Positions 1 to 12,803 of a DNA stretch of 64,000 nucleotides are shown in pieces. Positions within the stretch are counted from its first letter, which is position 1; every line of letters begins with the position of its first letter. The position numbers and the translations under genes were made by a program. Under the pieces are notes generated by a model, which saw nothing but the letters and a program-made list of their open reading frames with translations, did not search any database and was not told the origin of the DNA. The DNA is from Silene conica (taxonomy: Eukaryota; Streptophyta; Magnoliopsida; Caryophyllales; Caryophyllaceae): NCBI GenBank assembly GCA_029255685.2, contig CM055317.2:75567460-75631459 (forward strand), given 5' to 3'.

Positions 1-2
1 AT

Positions 3-83
3 ATTGTTGATGACTGGAGAATCAAGTGCTGTTAACTCTGGTGGCATGAACAACAAAGCAATTGTTGATGACTGGAGAATCAA
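3..83. repeat. Short direct repeat, two 23-bp copies
   Basis: The same 23 bases occur at 3-25 and 61-83, separated by 35 bases. I see no coding meaning; it is a local duplication at the window edge. Confidence 0.6.
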
Positions 84-217
84 ACTCTTGTTACCTTTGC
101 TATGGTTGATTGATCCTACGACACTTTTCTTGCATTTTTTGAGCACATACACGCCAAGATGAGTAATTTGATCAAAGAAACTCCATACAATTTTCGGAAC
201 CAAAAAATGACTCTTAC

Positions 218-641
218 CGACCGGTTATATAGCTGAGCGATACACGATTAACCGAGGAAATCACGTTTTCACTTTGATTATTATTCCCATCCGTTGCAGT
301 CACCAATTTTTCCAGTTCAAACATAGGTAAGTCGCCAATTTGAATGTCGGTTTTGTCTCTTTTGAACATGATCTTAGCCTGCTGTCTAATTCTCATTCCT
401 TCAATAACACCAGAGTTCTGTTAAATACAGCTATAGGGCCATGCTGCAAATTAAACTAACGCAGAAATACAAATAGAGAAAGAAAAGAAGAGAGTTTTAC
501 CATATTTTCGGCGCAACCATTTGATTCTAAATATAACTGTAATGCTAACTACGACTAGTACAACAGCGATTACTATCCATCTTCTAGATCTCCAAGAAAC
601 AGATGGGTGGCGTTTTTGTTTTTGTTGTTGGGTAGATTCAC
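218..641 (-). CDS. Receptor-like kinase fragment (two exons, partial or decayed)
   Basis: Two exon-like blocks lie on the minus strand. Exon 641-501 begins after a TTTGCAG acceptor and encodes a strongly hydrophobic helix (core IVIAVVLVVVSITVIF) followed by basic residues, as in a single-pass receptor just inside the membrane. The next block, about 398-218, carries DLPMFELEKLVTATDG, which resembles the juxtamembrane segment before the kinase domain of S-domain (G-type lectin) receptor-like kinases. Joining them in frame needs the acceptor near 399; the more obvious one near 419 leads to a stop. The expected glycine-rich kinase loop does not follow, so the gene is either cut by the window edge or decayed. 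Family assignment rests on one short motif plus the membrane helix. Confidence 0.4.
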
Positions 642-689
642 CTGCAAAGTCAACAAAGGTTTGTTACTGCATGATTATTATTCAATCTG

Positions 690-945
690 CACATACACGC
701 CAAGATGAGTGGCGGTTTTCAGTTTCGAAACACACCATTACGTATGGCGTGTTTCCTGTCTTATTTTTTTCAGGAGTTTCTTATTTGGGCTGCAAATATT
801 TTCTGTGTAGACACGCCATACATAATGGCGTGTTTTTTGCTGAAGACCCGCCATACGTAATAGCGTGTTTGGTTGTCCATCTTTCTGGAGGTTCTGTCTC
901 ATATGTGCATTATAGACACGCCATTTGTGGTGGCGTGTTTAAGCC
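690..945. repeat. Cluster of short inverted repeats with ACACGCCAT/ATGGCGTGT arms
   Basis: Four near-palindromes follow each other at about 730-753, 811-833, 845-870 and 914-940. Each has an ACACGCCAT-like left arm, 4-6 variable bases and an ATGGCGTGTTT-like right arm. A degenerate fifth start, ACACGCCAAGATGAGT, is at about 694 and is repeated near 149. The open frame through this block (521-1027, plus) is explained by the repeats, not by a gene. Confidence 0.6.
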
Positions 946-1027
946 TCGGAAAACCCGAGCCTACGTGGACACCATTTTGACAATTATTTTGAAATCCAAC
1001 CCAAAACGACAATTACTTTGTTTTTGA

Positions 1028-1901
1028 GCGCCATTTCAAAAAATCGTTCTGAATAAAGGTACCTCATTTGCGTGGATGTCAATAGTGATGGGAGTGTGAA
1101 GCTGCTCGATACAAATTTAATCGGAATACTGATGAAATAATTTTTTTCGTTCTGATCAAAATTCTGTTTTTATGTTAGAAGTATAAAATCGATCTGGGGA
1201 CTTCAACGATCAGGTTGATTGATAATAATATGATTCATTTAACATGAAAAGGTCACGACTGAAATATTAAGCACCGGGTATGCAGAGATCTGTAGTTACC
1301 TCCGCACTTCGCACTTCAAATCTAATGGACATTCGTGTTAAGGTATAAAATCAATCTTGGAACTTCAACCCTTATTCTTTCACGCAATGCTTGTAACAAT
1401 TGAATGTTTTAACAGCAATTATTTACAGATACAATCAGGCTCGGAAGTTTTCAGGACTAGGAAAGTAGGAAGATAGATCATGCAAAGCCATATTTTTTCG
1501 TGTTAAATTTGATCGTTACTCGCGAGCTAACATGACAGCCTAGCTTGGTTAGAATCCGACTGACCATAATCAGTCTTCCTTAAAAAAAAATTAACACATC
1601 GTTTTCTGAACGGTGGAATTGGAATTTCCTTAGAAATTAAGGCAAAATCTGAATTCAATTTAAACAAGATTACACTGATGCAAAATTCGAAAGGTCCTCC
1701 AAAAATAAACACCTAGTAGGAAACAATACGCTTGAAAGCATAACTTACAAAATCTCTCAAAAGTAGGCGTCGTTTCCGCCTTGTGGCATTTGCCTCCATC
1801 ACTGTGATTGTTCGGCTCCTAGGGTTAGAGTGCTAAACAAAACCATCACTATGACGACGGAGGATAAGATAGTAAACCTGTCTCACGTTATTCCTTAAGT
1901 T
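1028..1901. other. No gene seen; 3' flank of calnexin
   Basis: AT-rich sequence with no convincing coding frame. The part next to 1901 should hold the 3' untranslated region and poly(A) site of the minus-strand calnexin gene, but I cannot place the poly(A) site. Confidence 0.5.
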
Positions 1902-4900
1902 CTAGTCACGCCTAGTTCTCCTCCGAGGAGCTGCTCCTTCCTTCTCGGTCTCACCGTCCTTGTCGTCAGAGCTGTCCTTTGTGCTTGAGGTCTCTTGGGC
2001 AGCAGGCTTAGCTGCCTTGCGGACTGGGGCGGCCTACATAAGTTTTGTTCAATAATAAGCCAAGGTTAGCGTATGTATTCCGAACACAAAAGTGTCCCTA
2101 TCATAATAACTTGTCCCCAGACCCAATTACACCCGAACAATAACCCAAATAGAGATAATGTACCAATTTGTAATGACCCAAATTCAAACCGGAGCGACTA
2201 ATCTACTTAACATATGAGAAAAGCGGAAAAGCCTTGATAAATACAACCAAACAAAGACCCAGCCCAAATCGGAATGACCTAAATAGAAAATGACCGAGAC
2301 AAAGTGCTTGTACGGTTGTACACCAGAAATAATCCCACCTGAATGATCTGTTGGCAATGGGCTGGGCTACCCACCCATGGTAATCATAAGAGCCCCACCA
2401 TCATTCAAAACCATTCGTCTTTTAAGCGCACAAGAGTGTAAATATATGAAACTTAAATGTGAGCAACCAGCGTACTTACCGGTTTCTTGCCACCGAAAAG
2501 AATCTTGAAGACAAGACTAACAAGGATCACTGCTACGGAGACCAGGACACCAATAGTGGCATTAGGTTGCGACTCTGCTTTCTCAATAAGTTCCTGCATA
2601 AAAGAAAAGTGATTAGCAGTTTAGCACAGCTTGGATAAGCCTAAAAGAAAACGATATCGCTTTATCCTCAAGGAAAACAAAACAGATTTCTGCAGTTTAA
2701 CTTACAAGAATTTTAGATTTGTAAGCTGCCAAAAACGGGACGTCTGCAACCTTGTATAGGAGATCAAAAACATTTTTCTGCAACGGAGAAAGTTCAGTTA
2801 TAAAACATAGAATGAGATGTAGACAGCAAAATGACACAAATACATGTATGTGACATTTTCACTGTGTGGTCGACGATAGACCACACAAAATGAGCTTTAT
2901 CGAATATCAATGAGTGTTTAGGACGTGAAACGAGCTGGTCTAGATGACTACGTAACTAGCTTACTATAATGACGGAAACATTCTCACCTGGATGCCTGAT
3001 AAACCCTCTGCTGACTCAGCAGCTGCCGCCTCGGCCTTCTGCTTCTCTTCTTCAGCGTCAAATTTTGGCTTCCATTTGGTCTGCCTGTATTTCTTTGCAG
3101 TCTCCTCATCACCAGCTATCAAAATGTTGTCAAATAGTATACCGTCTTGCATGGTCCAGATCTCAATACCCAGGGCAGCAATAGGCTCAAAGTTTGGAGA
3201 AGAAAGCTCAAAGTAGTCAGGGTTAGGAATCTCTTGTGGCTTCCAAATTCCTTTGTAGGCCGGATTGTCGATTAGTGGGGCATGCCATTTTCCCTTGAAA
3301 GCCGGGTTTCTCTTCGTTGGCCTCTTCCACTCACCACAACCAGGTCCCTCAGCACATTTTGGGTTCTCAATCTTTAGTGCCTCCCATTCACCATCTTCTT
3401 CATCATCCCAATCTTCAGGCTTTGTCGACTCTGGGTCATCAATTTCCTCGGGTTCATCATCCAACCATCCTTCAGGCTTCTCTGCCTCCTCATCTACAAT
3501 TTCTAATGGTGCATCCTCATCCCAATCATCAGGCTTTTTTGCCTCAGGGTCAGGAATCTTTTCTCTCTCATCCCAGTCCTCAGGTTTCTTTTCATCCGGG
3601 TCAGGAATTGTCTTTGGTGGGATGATAGCAGGTTCAAAATCTTCCGCTGATAACAAGTTGGCCTTCTTCTTCTCCTCACCGTCAATAAGAATACGCACCC
3701 CATTGTCAGGCGTCAAAATGGCGGTATATACGTGGCTCAATTTATCAATAGTAATAGATGGTGGACTCTTAAGATGGTGTTCAACATATTCTCCGCTTTT
3801 TGGGTTCTTGTGCTTCAAGATAAAATGAACCTTGTTTGTGAATCCACATTTGTCAGGTCCAAACATTATAGAGTAAGGTGATTCATTATCAAAGTCCTTT
3901 GGTACCCATCCAGCTTCCTGGGGACGGAGATACTTTATGTAAGCACCTCCACATTCCAGGCCTTCCTGGAGACGAGTTTCAAATTGCAGAACAACAGTTT
4001 TCTCCTTCAACTCCACAGGCTTCTCGAGTTCCGTCACGATGGCATACTTTCTCGCCTTCTCACTGACTAAAAGCCCATAATCATCATGTCCTTCACTCTT
4101 TTCATGCTTCCAGACACCTACAGAACCACGATATTACAGATGTCATTTACTTTCACATCCGTTCTCAGAGATATTAGAAAATTGTGACAGACAACATTAC
4201 TTACGACTCTGACCGTGTAATGTATAACCAACAACCAAAATCAAAAGACCCAATAGCCAATACAACGAAATGAAATGATTGTTTAATCCGTTGACAACCT
4301 ATAAAAACTGATCCCCAGTCCCCAGAACACAACATGGACTTCTATCATTTAGAGTGCCTCAAGGATCGTGATTATGCAATGCATGAGCATACAGAGGTAC
4401 ATTCATCTCACATGTTGCAATAGAAAAACTATACTCCAGAAACCATAACTGAAGAGATGACAAAGGACTCCACGCTGCATGATTCCTGTGATTATGGGGG
4501 TTCATTGTCGGCATGAGACGGCATCTAGAGTCTAGACATGGCAAACAGAGCAGGTTGTGCCAGGTTCGTATCTTTGTCAATTTTAAATAGGTGAGTCCTC
4601 CAACTCATTTAATTTTCAGCATTTTATTTACATGTATAACCCATTTAACTCATTAACACAAGTGAGACTCATTAGCCCAAAAATAGTGAGTGATAATTTT
4701 ATTTTATGCAGGTTAGTAGGCTTATCAAGTCAACACAATCGAAATTGTGACCATTTAAGGTATCAAAAATTCTAAGGTCCACCGGGTGTACAAGAATATC
4801 GTACACCCTAGCCAATGAGATACCTTTGTTTTTATTTTGAAAAGATTATGTTCTATTATTAATAGATAATTTATTCAATTTTAGTATTCTCATTGGGTAT

Positions 4901-5911
4901 GGTGTACGATGACGTGGTACACCGGGTGTACCTAAGAATTTCTCTTTACGGTATAGTGTCCATGTCATCCTAATTACATAAATGGGTCACGTTTTAACCG
5001 AAACCGCTGACTTTGTGTTATCGACTGACCAATTAACCGTAACCGCCTTTTAAGTTGTTCTCCAACCCAATTTGTTAACCAATATCCTGATTGGCTGATT
5101 GCTAACAAAACCAGGAAACATGTATCCATCCCTAATATCCCTTCCCCTCCAATTCCCTCTACGCAAAAGCCCCAAGAGAAGTAAACAATTGGCTGCCATT
5201 GGCAGATTACAAGAAGCCACGTCACTTCCGAAAATGTGATTCACATGTTGGCTCAAGGTGTGACCACATCATAAGTGTGATCAAATGACCAGTGGTAATT
5301 TGTACAAACGTTTCAACTACTAGTTATAAGTCGGAGCGCATCAGGATATACCTAAAACATCTAAAACAATTGAAATAGATAATCTACAACGATCACACTG
5401 TAACACAACAATCACATTGTAACACAGACGATACAGTATAATGCGACGACAATTGCATCGTAACACAACAATCACATAATGCGACGACATCTATTACACT
5501 AAAATCTACAACAATCACATTGTAACACAGACAATACGATATAATGCGACGACATCTATAAGACTGAAATCTACAACAATCAAATTGTACCACAGACGAT
5601 ACGATATAATGCGACGAAACCAAAAAGCCTGAAAATAAGAGAAATTAGAAGTTACCGTTATATCCGTCTTTCTCAGAAACAGTCCATCGTCCTTGAAACG
5701 ATACATCAAACGACTCGTAAAAGATCTGATTTCAATTCAGCACCGAAAAATCGATTAAATCACGATCAACAACAGCAACAACAACAACAAAATGAAAAGA
5801 TTGAAAATGTCGAAAACTTACAATATTAGAAGCGAGGACAGTGATGGAGTAGGCGAGGAAGATAACAATCGCCGACATGGCAAGTTTGGATGATGTTCGA
5901 GCCATCACCAT
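1902..5911 (-). CDS. CNX: Calnexin, ER membrane lectin chaperone (6 exons, 535 aa)
   Basis: Calnexin holds monoglucosylated glycoproteins in the ER lumen during folding, together with calreticulin and a PDI-type oxidoreductase. Exons, in order on the minus strand: 5911-5822, 5725-5656, 4117-2988, 2777-2706, 2593-2480, 2033-1902. All introns are GT-AG, phases agree, and the sum is 1608 nt. The protein starts [18 protein letters not shown], a signal peptide. The globular lectin domain includes the segment [12 protein letters not shown] and the [15 protein letters not shown] stretch at the exon 2/3 joint. The P-domain shows repeated I-DP---KP-DWD-motif 1 units followed by G-W---I-NP-Y motif 2 units. 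A membrane helix lies at about residues 466-487, then a charged cytosolic tail ending RRRTRRD. Length and layout match plant calnexins. Two in-frame ATGs lie at the start; the first (5911) is used here. Intron 2 (1538 bp) holds a MITE and a minisatellite. Confidence 0.96.
4767..4941. mobile_element. MITE-like inverted repeat in calnexin intron 2
   Basis: The first and last ~60 bases are imperfect inverted repeats: both ends read AAATTCT-AGGT, then a C-CCGGTGTAC-like core, a TCGTACACC block and CCAATGAGA. Total length is about 175 bp with a very AT-rich centre. I could not define a clean target duplication, so the superfamily is open. It sits wholly inside an intron of the gene and is not expected to change the protein. 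Confidence 0.6.
5387..5625. repeat. Degenerate ~65-bp minisatellite in calnexin intron 2
   Basis: The block ATAATGCGACGA recurs at about 5438, 5476, 5541 and 5606, and the stretch TTGTAACACAGACRATAC accompanies most copies. The full period is about 65 bp, with one shortened copy. It explains the open frames seen here on the minus strand. Confidence 0.7.
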
Positions 5912-8458
5912 TAATGGAAACCCTAGAAATATCTGAGATTTTGTTTGATCGTTAGTTAGTGAAAGTAGAAGTAGAAGAAGTGAGGTAAAATGGCATCTGT
6001 TATAAAAATGGTGTCCGTCTTAAAAACCAGATGCGGTGAAATTGAGAGGTTTAAGGATTTTGAGGATGACTTGTGTTCTGCCAATTACATCATTTTTACA
6101 CGTTTGACTCTCCAATTGTTACTCGCCACCTTGGATTTGTCTTTGTTCGTTTACGTCGCCTTCTATTTTGGATCCCCTCTTTTCTTTTGACTTCCCATTT
6201 TAAACAAGCAAATTAGAGTATTAAAAGAGTTGCGGATAATATCCATTATAAGTTAAAGATAAATACTTTATATTATATTAAAAACTTATCCAAGTTATTT
6301 TTATAGTATCTTTTTATTTGTCAATATTTTCCGTTTAAAAATATATTGCTCATCCTATATGGAGCTTTATATTTAAAGTTTTATATACTCATAAAATTAA
6401 TAATCAACTTTATTAGTTTGTAAAGTTGCACGAAAATGTATTTTGTTAATATTTCATCTATAATTTTTTCTCATGTAAGTAGTACATAATAATATTTAAA
6501 GGATATAATTTATAAAATGAACACCAAAAAAAATTTTGTATAGTAAAATTAATAAGGTGCGATGTTAAAATATTACATCTTAATTACATATTTTAAATTA
6601 TGTTGCGTGATTAATAAAATATATTTAACATTATATTAAAATTCCATATATTTAACACTATATTAAGAATATTTGTTCTTGTTAATGTATATGAACTCTT
6701 AATATAATTATTAAGAAATGTTATAGAGCAAAATTTAAATATTTATATCTCACATTTAAGATATTGCCTGACTGTTAAATATATGAACTCTTAATACAAT
6801 TATTTATATATATTTATAAGAAATGTTATAGAGCAAAGTTATAAATTTATATCTCATATTTAAGATATACAACCCAATTCAATCAAATACTTATGTTAAT
6901 GTATTAATAAATAAATATATCTTTGTAAAGACCAAATGATGCGTGCATATATCAATTAATTTGTAAACTATTTTCTATCTCTAATCAAATTAGATTTATA
7001 TTTAAAATTTTGTTTCACATAAAAAGTATAGACTATTACAAAATATATCGAATGTTAATTTAACTTGTCATACTTTATGATATATTAATAGCTGTTAAAA
7101 TAATAATAGTTTTGCGTAAAAAGTATCGCATCTTACATAAAATATCAGATGTATAAAAAATAGTTTATATTTGACTAATACTTGACAATACATGGCAAAC
7201 ACTTTATTTACAAAAAAACAAGTTTGAAAGATGTCAAAAATAAAAGCAGTGGGAAGATGACATGTAATCATAATTAGATAAGTGAATTAAGATAGTTATG
7301 AATATATGTAGGGTTAATCTGTCCCCTATGCGGCTACGCCATAACGATTATGTGTCCGTTTGCCAGAGTTTTGTTCTGGACCCATAATTAGGAATAAGTT
7401 TACAAGTAAAAAAATGAAGGTATGACGTATCAAACTCATCATGGCTATATAATACTATATCGTATTGACAATAACATAATTTTATGTGCCCTCAAAATCA
7501 ATTGATTTACGAGAACGGACATAGTTTATACATTTGTACTCCACAATTTATGTATTCTATCTTGAGATGGAAGTTAAGGGACTTGAAATAGTTATTTTAT
7601 GGTGAATACATGTATTATGCATAGACCTATCAAACGGGTCGGACCAAAATACGGATCGGCTCATACGGATTATGGATCAGTTTAGGTTTAGAATACGAGT
7701 CAAGAAAAATTTCTAACGTTTTTTTAAATAATTTTTTTTAAAAAAAAAGTAAAAAATGTTTAAAATAATATTTTAATCATATTCAATATACATTAGTATT
7801 TTGTGAAAATTAATCATAAAATTTTCCTAATTTTTTAACTTTGGTATAGTGTAGCTAATACATGCTACCCAACTAATAGATTTCGTTCTTGATCCATACG
7901 CGATAAAGGAACATCTTTAAATGACAATATTATTGTATTAAAAAACAAAAAAAAAAGAAATAGATTATTTAAATATTCTGATTATTATAATGATTAGAAA
8001 TAATCATTTGCTTTAAACTACGAAAATTAGCTAATTAGCAATGGAGTAAGTAATAATTCTTTTCTATTTGCTAATTACACCATGCCATTCATTAAAGTTG
8101 ATTTCAGGTATATAATATCGTTTATAGAAAAAGTTTTACATTTCAACTAATATCATGTCACAGTATACGATTTTAAAACATAATTATAAATATTATGTAA
8201 GATACATATATTGGACTAATAAGATAATAACGAATAAAATATATTTGGCTCAACATTATAAGTTGTGGGGGTTTGATAAGAGATTGTAATACATAAAGGT
8301 CATATAAATGGTCAAATACATTTTCAATTCTAGCTAAAAGCACTTAGTTGGGAAAGTTTTCAATTTTCTTATTACTTTACTATTCTCTCCGGTCAATGGT
8401 TATCTATTTTCATTTACGGATGTATTACTGAATTATTATTATCTATTTTCATTTTTGA
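5912..8458. other. Calnexin upstream region and AT-rich intergenic DNA
   Basis: The first few hundred bases should contain the 5' untranslated region and promoter of calnexin (minus strand), but no element could be assigned with confidence. From about 6200 to 8458 the sequence is very AT-rich and full of stops in all frames. The last 80 bases before the LTR array resemble a Stowaway-type end (TACTATTCTCTCCGGTCAA at about 8378), so the array may have landed in an older MITE. Confidence 0.5.
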
Positions 8459-8463
8459 CAACC

Positions 8464-10089
8464 TGATAGCGGGGTTTGTCGCCTTCCCCCGATCAAACAA
8501 TTTTATTTATAAAACTCAACTACTAACTAATGTAGTAGGGTAGTCGAGGTCGATCCACAGGGAGGTTAAGTTTGAGTACTAGTCTTGTCTTAGATTATGG
8601 GTTAGCTACGCGAATCAATGAAGATGGATTAACATTAAACTAATTAACTAAACTAAAAATGAATTAAACTAAGACTAATAAATTAAAGAAGCAAACAAGC
8701 AATAGAACAAAGATAAAAGCAATAAAGAAAGGCCTAGGGCGCGATTTCGACTTCCAACACATGTACATTACCACTTAACTCCTATAACAAGTTGTCAAGA
8801 GGAAAGGTTAATGGTGAGACGCCTCTAATTCGCTCATAGACTCCCTCTCAGGCTCACTATGAGACACTAGCTATGTCGACACAACTCCCTCCCGGGCTCA
8901 TGCATCAAACTCCTTTAGTCAAGGGTTAAAGCTTACCAAAATACGCCTATTTTGACTCCCCTTTCCCCAAGATTAAGGTTCTAAGTCCGCGCTATACCCC
9001 GGTCATCCCACTCCCTCTCCCGAGAGTCGCTTTCAAACCGAAAACTAAGGGCACCCCTCTCAAATCCTCCCTCTCGGGTTCAACTCAAGGCGGCAAACTA
9101 GTCCAAGTGGGGTGAACCAACTCCCAACCTAGCCAACTCTCGTCGACGGTCAAGGGTCAAGAGCCAATAACAATCCCAAATAAAACATAAACAAATCAAA
9201 TCCCTTAATTAACCCAATAAACTCCCCCTCGACACCAAGTCGGTGGAATTAAGTCGATAACTTACACATGTCGGAACCTAATCGCACCCTAGTGAAAATA
9301 CTACTCACTACTCATTACTAATCTAACATAAAACAAGTGACAACTATACTAAACATGATGCTAAGAACAATAATTGAAAACTAAAATATTAACTAATTAA
9401 AGATTAACATTATCAAAACAACAAGACATAATTAAAAACAATAAGAAAGAGTAAGGATGAGAAATTGATACCAATAAATGAGAGGGAATTGCATAAATAA
9501 TGTAGATTGTCTTACATACCCATAAGATTAAAACTTAACACTAATTAATCTACTCCTATACTAATTTTAAGAGAGGAAATTTGGGAGAAAATAAGACTAA
9601 AACCCTCAAAATAAAATCTGAAAGAATGGAATGTTTTTCGTGTTTTCCCCCTGCGTCTTGCCCAGCACTACTCCTCATTGAAGCTTCTCCGTCCTCACGT
9701 GAAGCCCACCAAATTTCCAGCTGCGTGCCAGCTTGCTTGCTTTGTGCCCACATGTGATTTGCTTGGCCCAACACACTACTCCCTCCTCCTTCTGTTTCTT
9801 TTGCTTTCATTTGCTCATGCAAATTATTTTCGAGCCCAGCCCAACAAACCAAAGATGATTTCTGAGACCCGTTTTGATCAACTTTATACTCGCATTTGGT
9901 ACCTATAAAATAAAAGAACGAAAGAAGTACCAATATACTCACAAATAATATGAAATAAAATTATTTAAAACTAATTGACTAATATATTATTTGACACTAA
10001 AATGAGTAAATTAAGCTAACTCGGTTTATTATTTTGACTAAATAAGAGATAAAATGCGGGTTAAAAATCGGTAAAATATGGTGTTATCA
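8464..10089 (-). repeat. LTR1 of the tandem array
   Basis: Begins TGATAGCGGGG and ends GGTGTTATCA. By eye it is identical to the other two LTRs. It is the 3' LTR in element orientation. The 128-aa minus-strand frame it contains (9942-9556) has no recognisable domain. Confidence 0.93.
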
Positions 10090-10128
10090 AATCTCCCCAC
10101 ACTTATCTCTTACTCGTCCTCGAGTAAG
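10090..10128 (-). promoter_or_regulatory. Polypurine tract plus hairpin, module copy 1 (unit 1)
   Basis: Next to the LTR, the minus strand reads TAAGTGTGGGGAGATT, the expected primer for plus-strand DNA synthesis. Three bases away a hairpin is possible: stem CTTACTCG/CGAGTAAG at 10109-10128 with loop TCCT (plus-strand reading). Confidence 0.75.
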
Positions 10129-11855
10129 CTCAAGAATGATTAAAAAGTAAGATAAATAATACCGCTACTACCACAAGCAAATGCACGATATAAGCATTAC
10201 TTAACTTATTCAACTAATAATATCCGAATGAGTATTAGCGCACTCAACGCCCCTTCAACTCACGTAGTCGTGCTCATGCGGTAAAGCACAACTCGCAAGG
10301 CAAGTTGGGTCTTGCACAAAATTGGGATGCATCCAACACTTAAGCACAAGGTAGAAAAATGGATGCATCGATCAAAAAGAAATGTCACTTTCCTCATCTA
10401 AGTGGCGATCAATACCTAAGAGAGAATAATACAAGAACACACATTCCTTCACAAATATTGATTCGACAAGTGACTAGGGTTACAAGGATAGCTACAAATC
10501 ACCCCCTAAAATAGTGAGGGTCTAGGCTACTTTCACATGCATTTTCCTACTACTTTGTCAAAGGCGATCGGATGAAAATGGAAGGGAATCCCCAATATGC
10601 TTAGAAGTGAAAAATTAGACGGTCTAGACTCTTGTCAAGCAAGAGTCGTGGTTCGTTCCAAGTTCATCTAGAGGGGATGGCAAAAGTAAAAAGAATCTTG
10701 AAGTAAAATGCTCAACTCATTTTATAAAGGTTAGGAAAACTCGAAATTTTTACCTCTTATTACAATTTTTTTCTTTTCTCTTTTTTTTTTATTTGCTCTC
10801 AAATAGTTCGGATAGGGCTGTCCAACGCGTGCTAACACCCTTTGTTTTCGCCAATCGCTTATAAGGCAACCGGTTAAACTCTAAATGTTAGCTTGTCGGA
10901 GGACATCCACTCTGTCTTCGGGTAGGTCGATTTCACGACCAAGCGGGAAACCAAGGTATTGACATTCCCCCCAAAGCACATCGAAGTGTTAGCCTTCAAC
11001 CAAACTAAGAGACTTTAATCAAACACACATTTTTTAGAGGTTTCTTTCTCTTCTTCTTTTTTTTTTTTTTTAAATCAAGATTTCCAAAACCAAAATAAGT
11101 GAATTGAGCATAAAAAAAAAATCAAAAACTTCTTAGGATTTGTCATCCGACCTAGACTACCAAGGTCACCAAGATCACCTAATCGACACTCCTTAACAAA
11201 ATTGGGTTGAACAAGGTGACTCACATGCAAACCTTTGACTTAGTAGCGGAAAATGTCATGAAAGATACTAGAGGGGCACTAAATAGGGTGATTCAAAACT
11301 ATTCTAGGTAAACAAAGTTACAAGCCGAAAGAAAATTTGCATAGTCCTAGGTATTTTTGCCAAAATTCTCCCTTAGGGTTTTTTTTTTTTTTCAAAAACA
11401 AGATTAACTAAGAGAAACTATATGCCATAAAATGCAACTACATATTCACATGTTATAATGCATATGCCAAAATAAAACTAAATGCCTACTCTAAACTAAA
11501 TGCAAACATCCTACCAACACATAGGTACACGCAACCATATCCAAAACGGTTCCCCAAAGGAACACCCATCATCAAATAATCTCATCCTCCTCCATATATA
11601 AATATGAAAAACAAAAAGGAAGGGATAAGAAGAAAGAGGAAGAACAATTTTACCAACTTCTTCTCTGATGCGTTCTTGTGCGCGACCTACGAACATGGTT
11701 AGGACAAACAAAAAACAAAATATATACAATGCAATATTTTTGGATTTTTTTAAATTTTATTTTAATTTTTGTATTTTCTAAAAAAATTCTCAAAATTCTC
11801 AAAAGAAAAACAAAATAAAAACATGAAAGAAATATATACAAGGTAGATATTTCCC

Positions 11856-11890
11856 CTCCCCACACTTAAATTCTCATCGTCCTCGATGAG
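11856..11890 (-). other. Purine box plus hairpin, module copy 2 (unit 1)
   Basis: The same 13-base box CTCCCCACACTTA (plus) at 11856-11868 is followed after four bases by a different hairpin: CTCATCG/CGATGAG with loop TCCT at 11873-11890. It is repeated in unit 2 with its box at 18457. Confidence 0.7.
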
Positions 11891-12390
11891 ACAAGTGCAA
11901 GGAAGAGAAATACAAAAAAAAGGAAAATATTTTTGGCATTTTTCGATTTTTTTGAAAATAAGAACATGTTTTTGAGATTTTTTGGGGGCCTCTCCTTTAT
12001 ACTTATTTATAAACAAAGTATAAAGATGAGGCAAAAGAAAAGGAAAATAACTCAAAAAAAAAACAAAAACTAAGAGAAAGAAATAAACTAAGAAAAAGCT
12101 AACTAAAACTAAGACTAAAACGAAAACAAAGAAAACAAAAGAATTTTGGATTAATGAGGATTTTGGTGCAATTTGGATTTTCAAATAAGTAGCAAAGGGG
12201 ATTTTCGCCTAAAGAATGACATTAGAGGGAACGAGGAACACAAAGGTGAAGACGGAATGTAAAAAGCTTGAGAAACAAGGGGAACAACGGGAAAAAGAAG
12301 TGTCGAAATTTTGAAGTAAAATGGAGGTTTTGGTGTTGTAGTTCACAAAATTAGAAAAAAAAAAGAGCAAAAAGTGAAAAAAGATTCTTT

Positions 12391-12396
12391 TCCTTT

Positions 12397-12431
<35 letters not shown>

Positions 12432-12462
12432 CTGTTTTTTTTTTTTTGTTTTTTTTTTTTTA
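12391..12462. repeat. Long A/T homopolymer tracts
   Basis: A T-run, a run of about 29 A, then two T-runs follow each other. Unit 2 has the matching block at about 18992-19064 with slightly different run lengths. The frames translating as poly-K or poly-F here are artefacts. Confidence 0.85.
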
Positions 12463-12467
12463 TAAAA

Positions 12468-12600
12468 GTCGGGTGTATCTCAACCAAGTCGGGTGTAGTA
12501 ACACCCCACTGCCTGAGTTACACCTAGCTTCAATTTCCCCTTGGGTGTATCTCTTCCAGTAGGGTGTAGCTACACCCCACTGCCTTGAGTTACACCCAAA
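12468..12600. repeat. Tandem pair of palindrome-bearing repeats
   Basis: Two ~71-bp repeats each contain a GGGTGTAG-type inverted repeat (12491-12506 with a 4-base centre, 12562-12577 perfect: GGGTGTAGCTACACCC), followed by CACTGCCT-GAGTTACACC. Unit 2 copies are at 19093-19108 and 19164-19179. Confidence 0.75.
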
Positions 12601-12803
12601 ACACCCATTTTCACCTCCAAAACTCTCCAAATTCAAGAAAATGCACCCAACTCCAATTTTTCGCCTTTTTCCGCCATTTTTCACATCCCGAAACTCCTCC
12701 TTTGCACCAAAAAAAACCTCAAAAACTCCCAAATCTTAAAATCAACACCTCCAACCTCAAAAATCCAAACAACAATTACTCCATCTAACCAACAACAACA
12801 AAC

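Noticed and set aside
521..1027. 168-aa plus-strand frame
   Set aside because: It runs through the short palindromes and opposite a receptor-kinase exon; no domain or codon pattern supports it.
3265..3828. 187-aa serine-rich plus-strand frame
   Set aside because: Antisense shadow of the acidic calnexin P-domain.
9556..9942. 128-aa frame repeated in all three LTRs
   Set aside because: It lies within the LTR, has no domain, and its repetition is explained by LTR identity.
11762..12184. 140-aa hydrophobic frame in the array's internal region
   Set aside because: Low-complexity translation of A/T-rich non-coding sequence.
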